Shown piece by piece: positions 42,845 to 56,243 of a stretch of DNA of 64,000 nt. The first letter of the stretch is position 1. The number at the start of each line of letters is the position of its first letter. The DNA comes from Trichosporon coremiiforme (taxonomy: Eukaryota; Basidiomycota; Tremellomycetes; Trichosporonales; Trichosporonaceae). A program made the position numbers and the translations under genes. The notes under the pieces are model-generated. The model had not been told where the DNA came from. It saw only the letters and a program-made list of their open reading frames with translations, and did no database searches. The DNA lies in NCBI GenBank assembly GCA_039545355.1, contig BCJJ01000008.1, forward strand, positions 1,165,004 to 1,229,003. Direction: 5' to 3'.

Positions 42845-44101
42845 TTAAGTTGTTATGAATCTTTTGGTCTGAAGGCGATCCTGAGGCATGGTCGGTTTTG
42901 GGTGGCGAATGGGCGGTTTGCCACACTCACTCACAGTGGAGCTTTGGCGGTGACGACGGCTCGGGAAGAGACGGAACGGCAGATTTGCTGGGCCCGAAGC
43001 AGAGGTGGCGGAGGCAATCGGTGGGAAATGGGAGGAATGACGAAAAAAGGATCGACTTGCCACGGCGGGAATAGAGCTGGAGCCAGCGCAACTGAGCAGG
43101 TGGCATTCCCAGCCATGTCGATCTCTGGCGGCGGGGCTTGGCGGGACGCACATGACTTGCGGAGCAAAGGTGAAGTCGTACGCCTTGTCACCGACGTGCT
43201 CGCGCATCTCCTCGCGCGTGATGTAGTGCACCTTGGAGAGATACTTCAGGTTCTTGTGGGACAGCCACCAGCCTTCGTACTCCTCCACACTATCGATCCT
43301 CGCGCTGTTCAGCATGTAGTTGTAGAAGCACTCGAACTGGGTCAGATCTTGGTCAAGACGCTTCGCCTTGTGGCGTGAGGCAGGAGAACGATCGGTGTCG
43401 GGGAGGAACGCCAGGCTAGGGTCGGCAGCGAACGTGTCGAGGCTAAACCAGGACGGAACGTCGACGAAGTAGAAGTACACGTCGTCGTGTCTGGCCAACT
43501 TGACGGAGGGATCGATGGGACACATGATACTCTGGCACAGATCCTCGACGGGGCCACCGACATTGGGGCACCCCAACAAGATGAGGTAGACGTCCGTGGG
43601 CCAGGGAATGTCACCTGTTGTCTCGAATTCAGAGACGTCGTTGTTGAAGTGCAGACGGTAAACGATGTTTCTGGAACCGTTGGCGAGCTCGCCAGCAGCC
43701 TCGACGAGACCGGGTACATCCCGCTCGTTCGCGATGATTAGCGTCCGCGCATGGCTGTTCATGGGGGTAGTACCAGAGCGAGCGCGAGTCAAAATGACCT
43801 CGGGTCAGAGGTAGTTGTGGTCCAGAATGTCTTCAGACGTCGCCCACTGCATCTCGACGTACAGGTCCAGCACGCTTGTGAAGCGCAGACGAGGCGAGTC
43901 GGTCCCCACCTGGATTCCTCATTTGTTGTGGACGATCTCTCCCTCGCGGAACACGTTTCATTGCACCTGTCCCCACTCTTCCTCGATCAGATCGTGTACT
44001 GCGTGACACGTGAGCCGGAGCCGGAGAACTGCCTTGAAGTCAGCAAAGTCGAGGATAGTGTCGAATATGTGCGGGAATTAGGCGATGTCGAGTGTTTTCA
44101 T
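42845..44101 (-). pseudogene. Decayed F-box-like gene, copy 1 (four in-frame stops)
   Basis: A single reading frame from ATG at 44101 is interrupted only by nonsense codons: TAA at codon 8 (44078-44080), TGA at codon 48 (43958-43960), TGA at codon 61 (43919-43921) and TGA at codon 99 (43805-43807). The N-terminus resembles an F-box (IFDTILDFADFKAVLRLRLTC). Downstream comes a domain shared with copy 2: SRNIVYRLHF, TDVYLILLGCP, VEDLCQSIM, YFYFVDVPSWF, VHYITREEMREHVGDKAYD. The frame then stays open to 42845, but similarity to copy 2 ends near 43150, so the true end is unclear. The segment after codon 113 (ATG at 43760-43762) could still make a truncated protein. Three of the four stops are TGA, as expected from CpG decay of CGA. 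Function of the family is unknown. Confidence 0.78.
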
Positions 44102-44214
44102 CTTGAGTAGTGTGAGTGTGTGAGAGGAAGAAGGAAGGAAGGCAGACGGACGCGCGAGCCAGTTTCGGTTGACGTGTGAGACATGGGTGGCAAACCGCAG
44201 ATCGCGATACCGAG

Positions 44215-45173
44215 CTAAGATATCGAGGCATCTCGCGGCGCGAAGCTGAGGTCACATGCCTCTTCACCGACACGCATGCGCATTTGTTCCCTTGATATGC
44301 AGTGCATCCGCTTGAAGACGCGCTTCAAGACCTCCTGGCACGGCCAGCAGTATTCGTACTCTGCTCGCTATCTTTCTTCACCGCACTCCCGTACCCTGCT
44401 TCGCGCTGCAGATAAGCGTAGAACGTGGAGGGCGCAGTAAGAACTTCGTCTAGTCGACGGGGGTCACCCGTAGAAACAACCGTGCGTTAAACGTCGTACC
44501 ACAAAGGGACGTCGACAAAGTAGTAGCGGGCTTTGGGGCCGGACGATTCCGACGGATCGATCACGGTAGGTTCCGTGCCAACAAGGAAATCCAGGATCCA
44601 CTGGAAGAGGTCTTGTACGTAGTCTCCAACTGGGCTGCAGCCCGACAGGAACAGGTAGACATCGGCGCCATGGAAATACACGCCCATCCTACCGATGTCG
44701 AAGAGAGGCGGCCGTCTCCCGTCTTCGTGGGTCGACTGTAATCGTGCGTGTAGATCAAGTTGACCCGCTCTGGAAGGGGCCCAGAGGCGGCGACGTAACT
44801 GCTCGCCATATCATCGGATCGCTCGTCGAGAAAGATGATTATCTTGGCATGCTGGAGAAACGGCGTGACCCCCAACTTGAAGAAGGTGGTCCGGGTGGTT
44901 GTACCGGGGCTCCCAGTCGGTGTCGTCATAAACATCGAGTACCGTGGCCAACCTCAGGAAAGGCGAGTCCTTTGGCATTGCGACTCCGCGCCGGTTAACG
45001 AGTTCAATATGCTTCTCCTTGGTCACGAGTCATTGCAGGTGTCGCCATTCTTCGTCGACCCGAACGCGGAGCGCGCGACACGTGAGCCGCAAGCGGAGCA
45101 ATTCTTGGAAGTCGGCAGCCTCGAAGACTGTGTCGAAGATCTGAGGAAAGAATGCAATGTCCATGGCGATCAT
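44215..45173 (-). pseudogene. Decayed F-box-like gene, copy 2 (stop plus frameshifts)
   Basis: Paralogue of copy 1 lying immediately upstream in the same orientation (about 115 bp between). It begins MIAMDIAFFPQIFDTV, with an F-box-like LLRLRLTCRALRVRVDEEW, then an in-frame TGA at codon 48 (45030-45032). The homologous reading continues in the same frame to about 44820, moves to another frame for HAKIIIFLDERSDDM, then to a third for VYFHGADVYLFLSGCSP and YYFVDVPLWYDV. The end (MHCISREQMRMRVGEEACD) stops with TAG at 44215-44217. At least two frameshifts and several stops make it non-functional as a full protein. The pattern matches copy 1 along its length. Confidence 0.75.
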
Positions 45174-45415
45174 TGGGAGGGCCGAGTGCGAGACAAGATT
45201 GAAGTCAGCTCTAGTTTCCTCCTGTATCCTGTCTAGTGACGTGGGAGGGCAATGCCGATCGATGATAAGCGCAGAGCTCACACGCCCGCGCCCTGTCATC
45301 TCGTCGACCGGGAGGTGGCCGATGCAAGCAACTGAAGAGTGCTCAAAAGTTGTTACATGCATTTTAGAACAATTGTTTTACAGACTGCTGTACAGAGAAG
45401 TGATAACAAACAAGA

Positions 45416-47615
45416 TCAACGAACATGCGTTGATGGCGGGCTAGGGACGTAGCCTGCGCCTTTTCTGGGGTCTTCCTCCGGGATGCGAGGGAAGCCGTAC
45501 GTTCTGCTCTCGGCGCGGCGAGAGGAGCGCCAACGGCTCGCCTCGCTCGAGCTGGACGGCTGGATCGAGTCGTCCCACTCGAGCGGGGGAGTGGTGGGGG
45601 CGGGGCTGAGAGGCTTCGGCGTCTCAGTCTCGGGGGTGGTGGGCTTGGACCCGAGGCGGAAGATGCGCTTGCGCGTGGCCTTGACCTCATTAGGGGCGGC
45701 GACCACGGTGGGCGTAGTAGTGCCCAGGTGAGGGAAGGAACGGACAGCGATGTGCTCGTGCGCACGAGCGTAGGGCGAGAGGGTGTTGGCGCTGAGCGAG
45801 AGCGTAGCGAGCTGCGACACGCTGTGGTTGAGCGGCACGGTGATGCCTTGGCGGCGGCCCATGCCGATGTGGGTCGAGAACGACGCAGCACGCTCCCGCT
45901 TCGGCTCGGGCATACGCTGCTGTGGCCGCCGAGCCGCGTCGAGGCTCACAGGTCGCGTCATTCGTGGCGGCTCGTAACCGTAGGCGCTGCTCTTGACAGC
46001 AGGATGGTTCAGTTCCGTGTTCCGGCGAGGGGATTGCGGGCGCTGGCGCATGTTCTGCTGAATAGCATACGCCGCGAGGCTCTCGGGTCGTGAGCGACTG
46101 CCGGCGCGATCGCGACCGACAAGGTCGCGACGAGCAAAGTCGGAACTCGACGTCATCGTGCGCCTGAGTACAGGAGAAACAGGCTTCAGGGCAACGAGCG
46201 TCGAATGCGCGGGGACGTAGCTGCCGACAGTCGAGGTTCCGATGCTGCTGGCACGTGCTGTGACAGAGCCACCCGTGGCTGTTGCCGCCGGGCTTGGCAT
46301 GGCGCCGCCAAAGCCCGACTCGCTCGGCGCGCGAATCTGCGACTGCGCGTGGAATACTCGGGGCCGGCTAACCATGCCGCCTCCAACGGCCGGGAACGAC
46401 TCCCATTCGAAGCTCGATCGCGAAGGCACACCCTCGAGGTCTGGGACGATATCATCGGTCTCTGAGAGGCACTCCTCCTCCTCAACTGCTTCCTCTGACT
46501 CAGAAGAAGACTCATCCGAGTTCTGTTGACTGGGCAATGGGGTGTGTTCTGTTTCACCCATAAGCGAACCAAGACCACGGCCGCCGCCAGATCGGTTCCT
46601 TTCCCATAGCCGACCGAACGCTTCATATCCACTATGCGTCGGCAAGCCCTCAGGACGCAGGCCATAGGTCGGGTCGTAGTTCTCGATATCGGGGAAGATA
46701 GTGTATGACGTCGGCGACTCTGAGAGGCCGGCGCCGCCGGCGGTGCTGGACGTCGAGTTGCGAAGATTGTTGCTGGACACACGTTGGCTGCCGCGCTTCT
46801 TCGGCGTCGAGTGCGAGATGCCAGAGCCAGTGCCATTCGGCGGGAAGATGTCCTGCGGAGCCTCTGTAGGATCGCGGTCGTCGTCCTCGTCGTACACGGG
46901 CGGAATGCTGTTGGCGCTGTTGTCCGGGTTGTCCACATCGCGATACGGAGTCTCGACATGACCGCCCGTTCCCTTCGAGAACCACTTCTGTGAGAGACGG
47001 TGAATAATGCCTGGGAGGTCCTCTCGGAACATCTCACGCAATTGACCCTCGATCTCCTGCTGAAGGTACCCTCGAATGACCTCCACACTATCGAAGGTGC
47101 TCGACACCTCCACATTCTGCAGGGGGTCGTTCTTGAACACGAGCGTGATACCCTTACTAGCCGATACGACCAGGATAAGGATCGCGCGAAGGTGCAAGAG
47201 CGACAGACGAAGCGTCATGGGGACGAGGAGGGGTTGCGACGCGAGCAGCGGGGCGGATACTGGGAGAGTAGACGTCGGGTTCAGATTTGGGTTATGGCTG
47301 AGCGGGTTCGCCTGCACGCGACATCGTACCTCGATCCAGGCGTCTCCTTGGTATCCCAAGCGAAGGATGCCTCGGAAGCGGTCGAGAGAGAGGTCACCGA
47401 TCTCGAGAAGAGTCAATGTCGGCGGCTGCGTGCCCATGCTCATCCCGACGACTTCGATTCGACCTTGGATAACAGGCGGCTTGTTGCCCTAGGGAGGTCA
47501 GCCCAGGCCATTCGCTGGTACTCACCTTGTTCAAGGCCGTCTCCAGCATAGCTCTCGCATCGTCGTAGAACTCTGGTGAGAACGCCGTCGACCAGGAAGG
47601 AAAAACGAACGACAT
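45416..47615 (-). CDS. MDM34: MDM34, ERMES complex subunit
   Basis: Mitochondrial outer-membrane component of the ER-mitochondria encounter structure, with an SMP lipid-binding domain. Exons are 47615-47526 and 47488-45416, separated by a 37-nt phase-0 intron; 720 aa. The conserved start MSFVFPSWSTAFSPEFYDDARAM, the GNKPPVI junction and LTLLEIGDLSLDRFRGILRLGYQGDAWIE identify Mdm34; GYLQQEIEGQLREMFREDLP closes the SMP domain near residue 210. The remaining ~500 residues are disordered, Ser/Pro/Arg-rich and acidic in places, as in other basidiomycete Mdm34. The splice is fixed by the conserved ALNK|GNKPP sequence. Confidence 0.94.
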
Positions 47616-48895
47616 GGCGGCCTTCCTTCAGTGAGGTAGTGATTGCCTTGGCTGATCTTAATTTCGCGTCGGCCTTGAGATTTCGTCGCTTCTCGGGCTA
47701 GCGGATCGTTTAGATAAACACAGCGGGAGGGGCGGGCTCGGAGTGTTTAGTGACCCATAACTTGAACGGTGGCGAAAGAGGGTATACACGAGGTCGAGGG
47801 GAGGTGAGAGAGAGTGGGAAGACGTGACGAGGAGGAGACTACGCGTGACGAAGGGAGAGGTATGAGAACTGATATCAAGCGACGAGTCTTGTTGCAGTCC
47901 TGCAGGATTGCACGAGGCGGCGGTCAGGACGGCAGTGCGGCAGGACGGGCGGCAAACAAATCCTGAGCTAGTCTCGGATGGAGACCCCGTATAGGCCCGA
48001 AAGGAAAAATAGAAACTCGTTCCTAATCACTTTGCATCCGCTATTCTCCCATTTGGTAGCGATTCTAACCCCGCGTCTGGGCACAGTTGTCTCTTACGAT
48101 TGTGCCGCCGGTGATACTCGTCACCATTCCTTCCCTGGTCGGCTGCAGTGCGCTCGAGTCACTACTGATAAAGTTCATTCACCATGATGTCCGTCGGTGA
48201 CGACTCAATCCATGCTTGGAACGGTTCAGGTTAAGCTTATGCAGTGTCTGTGGCCACACATCGGCAGCGACAAGCATTTGCTATTCGTGCCAGTTAGTAC
48301 CAGTCAAGGCGGGGCTCAATACACATAACAGCACCCTCCATCCTCTCCAAACAGAGACGAGGTCGAGGTCACGAGACACAACCTCCCGACGGGTGATTCT
48401 AACCGTACCCCGCGAGGCAAATCAGGCTTATCGTGACTGTCGACCTGCGATCTGCATGCTCGTATGTACGACAGGCGTTGCACGGAGAAGCAGAATTGCG
48501 AAGCTCACAGAAACATCTTGACACAGGGACGTGGTATCTCTAGTTGAAAGTGTCTCGAGCGAAAGCAGCACTCGTAGGCTCTTATCCCTCGCTTCTGAAG
48601 ATGTCATCGATCCGATGCGGATAAACTGGTGACCGAGCTGTGAAGCCTTGGAGTCGAACCCGGCTCAACCACAATTAAACTCACCAAACACTCTTCCGCA
48701 GTTCTTCTTACGTAACTCTCGTTCTGGTAATCTTAAAGTGGGGCGCCAATAAGATGTGTTGCTTGCAGCGTCGTACTAGCACGCTGTGGTGACGTCGGCC
48801 GTTGTCTCCACCACCTCCGCTTGTACTGGTATTTTAGCTGCCCACTGTGGGATTTCTCCTCCAGTCCATCTTCCTTTGAACGTTCCAACTTCAAA
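47616..48895. other. Divergent MDM34-SFA1 intergenic region
   Basis: 1.28 kb between divergent genes; presumably both promoters. No gene, repeat or RNA recognised. Confidence 0.5.
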
Positions 48896-50448
<1,553 letters not shown>

Positions 50449-50760
50449 ACCTAGAACATCATCGTATGAAGTAACAGTGTCGATTATCGATCTGCCCTTG
50501 ACTGACCCTGCCGTTTCGAAGACTGCGGCGCACTAACTATGAGACCACCAACACACCAACAGAAAATGGACAACTGACGAATGGAAGGGGGTATTGAGTC
50601 TACGACGAAATGAGGCCGTCTGCATCATAACTCCAGACTGCGATTGAGCGTCACACACACACCTGCCAGCGCCTCTCATTCCTGGGCCCATTTGGATCAG
50701 GCGGGATACACGACAGGAGTTATGGACATGCATGAACTATTACAGTCACCTCGTGTCTGT
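50449..50760. other. Convergent SFA1 / F-box-like 3' region
   Basis: 312 bp holding the two 3' flanks; nothing else seen. Confidence 0.5.
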
Positions 50761-51906
50761 TTAGTAGTACAGGCGCACGCGGTCACCAAATATGGGATCC
50801 TTTATCAGACGACTCGCGTCCTTGATCTCGCGGGGAAGGTGCTTCGGCCATTCGGGCATTGTGGTCTCGAGCTGGGCATTCGGCTCCCTCAAGTATTCGG
50901 GCAGAGAGACGAAGCGTACGCGGTGCTTGACAAAGTTCCACATGCCGCGTTCGTTAGCGAGGTCCTCGATCTGCGTGCGCAGGCACGCTGCGGGGTCGAC
51001 GAGCTCGTCGCCCATGTAGAAGCGCGGCGGCAGACCGACAAACGTGATCCTGGGCTTGGCGTAGCTCATGATCTCGCTCAGATTGTCGTAGATCGGGATC
51101 CAGCCCCCGTCGTTTGAGAAGTCGGGGATGTCGCCGCGCCTACTGCTGTTCTTTGACGCGAACTCGCTCTTCGTCTCCAGAAGGTTGCCTTCCTCGTCGA
51201 CTGGCTGGAAGACGAAGACGACGTCGTCCAGATACATGCCTGCGTTGCGCCCGATCTGCAGTGAGACGTGGCCGTCTTCCTTGAAGAAGCGGTTGCCGAG
51301 AATTGGGACGTTCAGAACAATCTTCTCAGCGTCTTGGGAGGGTTCAGCCCGGTTGATGATGTGCGGCTGCTCGTCGGGCCGTGGCATAACCGAGCCGCCG
51401 AAGAAAACAACGGTACGAGCACTGATGCTTCCGATCTTCGGGAGGCGGCCGAGATGGTCCCCGAGGACGCGGAGGATCCGCTCGGGGTCGAAATCTGAGT
51501 CAAGATGTAGCCACCAATCGTCGCAGTCTCTATCCCGGGAAGATGGGGGAGGCAAGTTGTACGTCAAGGGGCCTTGCAAGTCGAGAACGGCCGCTCGTCC
51601 GAGGAGTGGCTCAAGACGGGCTCTGTCGTCGGCGACGATTTCCATGGCAAGTTCAAAGTTGAGCGGAAACGCATCGGGCCTGTTGAAGGTTGTTTCGTAG
51701 TCTCCGGACCTGGAGCGAACACAAACTTGGCGAACCGCAGAGGGGATCACCTCTGTCATGTCAACGACGAGGTGTTGGAGGAGAGAGTCAATCTTGGCCC
51801 TGTACTGCTTCGACGTGCATCGAAAGGCGCAGAGCGCTACCGGTGACGCATACTTTATGATGTTGTCCACGACGTGTGGGAACGAGTTCTGATCGATGAC
51901 CCCCAT
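50761..51906 (-). CDS. F-box-like hypothetical protein, intact
   Basis: An intact single-exon ORF of 381 aa. The N-terminus (FPHVVDNIIKYASPVALCAFRCTSKQYRAKI) has the spacing of a divergent F-box, the element that links substrate receptors to SCF ubiquitin ligases. The rest lacks recognised repeats but shows a core reminiscent of the two decayed copies at 42.8-45.2 kb: KIVLNVP, a strand like VVFVFQPVDE, and a C-terminal RTQIEDLANERGMWNFVKHRVRFVSLPEYL. Similarity is weak by eye, so it is treated as a possible distant member of the same lineage-specific family. Start at 51906 is the first ATG. Convergent with SFA1. Confidence 0.7.
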   Translation of the reverse strand: MGVIDQNSFPHVVDNIIKYASPVALCAFRCTSKQYRAKIDSLLQHLVVDMTEVIPSAVRQVCVRSRSGDYETTFNRPDAFPLNFELAMEIVADDRARLEPLLGRAAVLDLQGPLTYNLPPPSSRDRDCDDWWLHLDSDFDPERILRVLGDHLGRLPKIGSISARTVVFFGGSVMPRPDEQPHIINRAEPSQDAEKIVLNVPILGNRFFKEDGHVSLQIGRNAGMYLDDVVFVFQPVDEEGNLLETKSEFASKNSSRRGDIPDFSNDGGWIPIYDNLSEIMSYAKPRITFVGLPPRFYMGDELVDPAACLRTQIEDLANERGMWNFVKHRVRFVSLPEYLREPNAQLETTMPEWPKHLPREIKDASRLIKDPIFGDRVRLYY

Positions 51907-52347
51907 GTTGCAAGAGAGTCATGGTTCGGAGGAAGGAACGGATGGAGCATGAATACTGGCATGTGGACGTGGAGGATCAGCAGCGGATTTCTTCAGAAGT
52001 CCGCGCAGCGATCGTCGAGACTAGGTAGCCTAGTCTTCTGGTCTTGTTTTGTGCTGTGAATCATAGCGTTCGATGCCTCTTGGCAATCGACCCATCGCAT
52101 CAGTCCAGTCTAAAGAGAGCGCTGGAGTGAGCAGAACGTAAGTTGTCCATCTTGGGTGCGGGGCTACAGTTCTTGTCGAACCGAACCTCGGACTCCTGTC
52201 TCACGACCATTCTTGCTGTGGAAAATCGATTGGAGTGCAAAGCAGTGCAGGAGCGAGATGACAGGTCTCGCAGACTGCATGCATCTATTCTTATCTCCGG
52301 AACGCTTCAAAGTAGCTCTCGATCCCCTCATTCCAGGTATGCGCTAC

Positions 52348-52391
52348 GTCCGAAATGGATTCCACCGTTGTCCGAAATGGATTCCACCGTT
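52348..52391 (+). repeat. 22-bp perfect tandem duplication
   Basis: GTCCGAAATGGATTCCACCG-TT is repeated twice without a mismatch. Confidence 0.9.
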
Positions 52392-54330
52392 GCCCACATA
52401 CCGCGGCCGTTGCGCCTGCCGATCCGCTTTCATCCCAGACGGAGCTAGCCGACAGGCTCTACCCCAAGTGACTGTCTCGGACTTTCCAGCTAGATCCGTG
52501 CTCCATGCGTGCTCCAAGCACACACTGCGTGGTCATCGAAGGGCAGCTCGTCGAGCATGCCGCAGCGGACATATCAGCGGCAGATGGCAGCGAGGGCTGC
52601 GACGGCGCGCCAAGCCCTGCCGCGGCAGCTGATCAATTCAGAGCGCCAAATATGCTCAGGGCGATAACCTAATCTCACACGAGCGAGACGCAGACGACCA
52701 CCGTCATCGACAACATCCGGGATCGACATCTCGCTCCTGCTCAAGACCTGCTTCCGATGCGTTCTCTCCTGTAGCGTGCAAAACAGCAAACGTTTTCTCC
52801 GCCAGGGAGCCGAAACCTGCTCTCTATCGCGGTCATTCTGAGCGCAGGAGCGCCCAGACGCTCTCTCTTGAGAGGCGATTATACTAACCGAGATACAAGC
52901 GAAGAGGCCATGTGAGCAGGCGGGTGCATGCGCCCTCGGCGCCCCGGCGCCCCCGCGGCGCAGAGACGCAGCAATAAGAGCGTGGTCGGCAGTGGACGGC
53001 TTTCGGATACCGGCTGGATTGTTTTCTACAGAGAGAGTGCGCAGATAGAGTACGAGTAACGAGGTATAGAAGTTATTTACGACGTCGGGAGTCAAGTGGG
53101 CAGCCGTGTTCCTGTCCTGAGTCAGTCGAAACGACTAGCGCGAGCTCTGCGCTCTGCCCACCCGCTTCGGCAGCACTGGCAACGAGGAACTGGAGACCGA
53201 GAGGGAAGAGAGGGCCGAGAGATCCGGGCTGCAACGCATGCAGCGAACGCCGGAGCGGAGCAGTTACCGAGCCAGCTGATCAAGTGACCAATTAGACTTC
53301 GATACAGATACGACAGACGCAGAGCGAAACGCGTCCGTTTCGGTTCGGGGTCCCCCTTTTTTTCGCGGCATGGCCGCCGGAAGAACCAGAAGAGGGTCTG
53401 GTCGCCGCAGCGCCGCAGGGCCGCAGGGGCACGGCGCCGAGAGGGTGACCAGCGGTGAGCGGCGAGCGGCGAGTGGGGTGTTTCGATGGGTCCGAGCGAG
53501 TCAGTTCGCAGCATTAGTCGCTATTTCGGTGCCCTCTGTGCGCCTCTGTGCGGTCTGCGGTCGTCTGCGGCGAACGGTGACCTCCGGAATGGCCCGGTAA
53601 AGCGGTAGTGCGGGAGAAGAGAAATGACGTAGGGGCATGTGATGCAGGGATAGGGGCTGACCCTGGCCCTCGTGCACTGCGTGACGGAGCTGGATCCTGC
53701 CATTTTCCTGGATCGACTGGATCGAATTCCGGTTTGCTCTCGTCGTGTGCCAGGTCGTACGTCGTATAGCCTAGTCACTCGGCCCCAGCGCGAACAAGCC
53801 GCAGCAGCAGCAACAGCACTGTTCGGTACCGCAGCGGCACATCGGCATGCGGAGCCGCCCGGCGGCAGAGCACGGCATGAACAGCAATTGAATCACGAAC
53901 ACCCGTGCATCCATCATTCAGGTCGTCCCCCCCATCACCGGTAGCCTTTGCTCCGACCCTGGCTGGCGTCTCTGCGACTTCCGTCAGAGTTTCTGGATAC
54001 GGCCCTCGTGCCGCGCAAGCCCTGGCAAGCCCTGGTTTTCGTGAGAGCCGTTCCGGATTTACAGCGCAGCACCTCTGAACCGGTGTGTTTCCTGTTTGGA
54101 GATTCGGCCAGAGGAACGGCAGGAGCCGGCAGCGGTGCGGGGTGGTATGGGGGCGGGGTGCCCGAGCCAGCCGGCGCCGCGTCCAAGGGGGGACCAGGGA
54201 GGACCATGGGGTTCAGGGCGGTGATATCAGTGTTGGTCTCAAAGCTGGCCGTTGCTGCCTCCATGTCCCGGGATGGCCAGGACGGTTTTGTTAGTCAATG
54301 ACCGCGTTCTTGGCCCGGCTACAGATGCAA

Positions 54331-54337
54331 ATAAAAG
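54331..54337 (+). promoter_or_regulatory. TATA-like element of second sugar transporter
   Basis: ATAAAAG 51 bp before the ATG at 54388, matching the position of the TATA element at the other transporter gene. Confidence 0.45.
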
Positions 54338-54387
54338 ACACGGGTCGGCCGGTCTGCACTCCACTTCCGTCTTGTTCACCAACCACC

Positions 54388-56243
54388 ATGTCCGCACCTC
54401 CAGCCACGGAGAAAACAAGCTACGAGGCCCACAAGGCCCATACTGATCACATTGACGACCATGCCGCCATGGCACACGACACAACTGGTGGCGCTGGCAG
54501 CCCCGGCGTGACGACGCCTGACATCGACTTCGACAGGGCCGCGTCCTACAAGCCGTCCAAGCTGACGGGCAAGGGACTCGGCTTCATGGTGACGTTCGTC
54601 GCGGGCACTGGATTCACGCTCTTCGGATACGACCAGGGTGTGCTCTCTGGTCTCATGACCCTCGTGCCCTTCATGCAGGAGTTCCCGCAGGCGGCGGTCC
54701 CGTGGGGTAACGACAAGCTCGAGAACTATGGCATGACGCAACACGCGAACGCCGCCACCCTCCAGTCCTTCATGGTGGCGATCTACGAGCTCGGCTGTAT
54801 GGCCGGTGCGCTCTCGAACCTGTGGATCGGAGACCGTCTCGGTCGTCGCAAGACCATCGCTCTGTAGGTATTGCCTGCGGCTACGGAGAAGCTGACATGC
54901 GCAGTGGCGGCATCATCATGACAATCGGTGCGATCATCCAATGCGCGGCCGTGAACTATGCGATGATGCTTGTTTCCCGTGTCATCACGGGCATCGGCAA
55001 CGGTCTCCTCACATCAACAGTGCCGGCTTACCAGTCCGAGTGCGCGCGGCCCGAGAAGCGTGGCCCGCTCGTGCTCTTCTCGGGCTCGCTCATCACGTTC
55101 GGCATCATGATCTCGTACTGGATCAACTTGGGCTTCTACTTTGTCGCGCCGAACCAGAACTTCACCGGCCCGAACCCCAAGGGCGGCAGCTCGGCGTCGT
55201 GGCGCTTCCCGATCGCGTTCCAGATCTTTTTCGCCGTCCTCATGATCGCGTGCCTGTATGGCTTCAGTCTGCCTGAGTCACCGCGTTGGCTCGTCGCCCA
55301 CGGGCGACATGAGGAGGCGCTCGCTGTCCTTGCTGCGCTCGATGGAACTACAGTCGACGACCCCGAGGTCCGCATGACCTACCGCGCCATCATCGACGCC
55401 GTGTCGCAGGAGCGCTTTTCTTTCCGATCCCTCTTCACTGGAGGCCGCACCCAGAACTTCCGCCGTACCATCCTCGGAATGCTATCTCAGATGTTCCAGC
55501 AGATCTCCGGTATCAACCTTGTCACCTACTAGTGAGTACTGTGCACCTGGCACCGCTAACAGCCCAGCCTCACCTCCGTGCTCGTCAAGATGGGTCTTGG
55601 CCCAGTCATGGCGCGTGCCATTGCCGGCGTCAACGGAACGTGCTACTTCCTCACGTCCCTTGTCGCGCTGCCGCTGGTCGAGCGTTTCGGCCGTCGCCCG
55701 CTCATGATCTGGACCGCGCTCCTTCAGGCGTTCACGTTCGCGATTCTCGCGGGCCTGTACAACATCACGACGTACGACGAGAACAAGGTTGCGCAGGGAT
55801 TCAGTGTGCTCATGCTGTTCCTGTTCAACACCTGGTTCTCTGTCGGCTGGCTCGGCATGACGTGGCTGTACCCTGCCGAGATCACGCCGCTCGCGATCCG
55901 CCAGCCTGCGAACGCGCTCTCGACGGCGACCAACTGGATCTTCAACTTCATGGTCGTCATGTGCACGGGCCCCATGTTCGAGAACATCACCTGGGGCACG
56001 TACGCTTTCTTTGCGTGCTGCAACTTTGTCATCATCCTTCCCGTCGTCTACTTCTTCTTCCCCGAGACGAAGGGCAAGTCGCTCGAGGAGATCGACCTCA
56101 TCTTCGCGTATGCGCACGAGCACCACGAGAACCCCGTCAAGGTCTCCACATCAAAGAACCTCCTCCCCAAGGGTGGATCACGCGAGGCAGAGGTCATCCT
56201 CGGCCGCCTCCACCACGAGAAGGAGCAGCACGGCGAGGCCTAG
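54388..56243 (+). CDS. MFS sugar transporter
   Basis: Sugar porter of the major facilitator superfamily, 592 aa, 12 predicted helices, plasma membrane. Exons are 54388-54863, 54905-55531 and 55568-56243 with 41- and 36-nt introns. A hydrophilic N-terminus of about 65 residues (His/Asp-rich) precedes helix 1 with GYDQGVLSG. Motifs: GDRLGRRKT, SRVITGIGNGLLTSTVPAYQ then PEKRGP, LPESPRWLVAHGR, QQISGINLVTYY, VERFGRRPLM and PETKGKSLEEIDL. It is only distantly similar to the transporter at 30.7 kb (different loop lengths and intron positions), so it is not a recent duplicate. Substrate unknown. Confidence 0.92.

Larger units (their letters stand above)
51907..54387. other. 2.5-kb intergenic region with local repeats
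   Basis: No supported gene. It contains a perfect 22-bp tandem duplication at 52348-52391, GC-rich near-palindromic stretches around 52930-52970 and 53400-53470, a T-tract near 53357, and ATAAAAG at 54331-54337 before the next gene. ORFs here overlap on both strands without signatures. Confidence 0.45.

Noticed and set aside
48630..48680. tRNA-like T-arm sequence (GGGTTCGACTCC on minus strand)
   Set aside because: The T stem does not pair and no acceptor, D or anticodon arms could be built.
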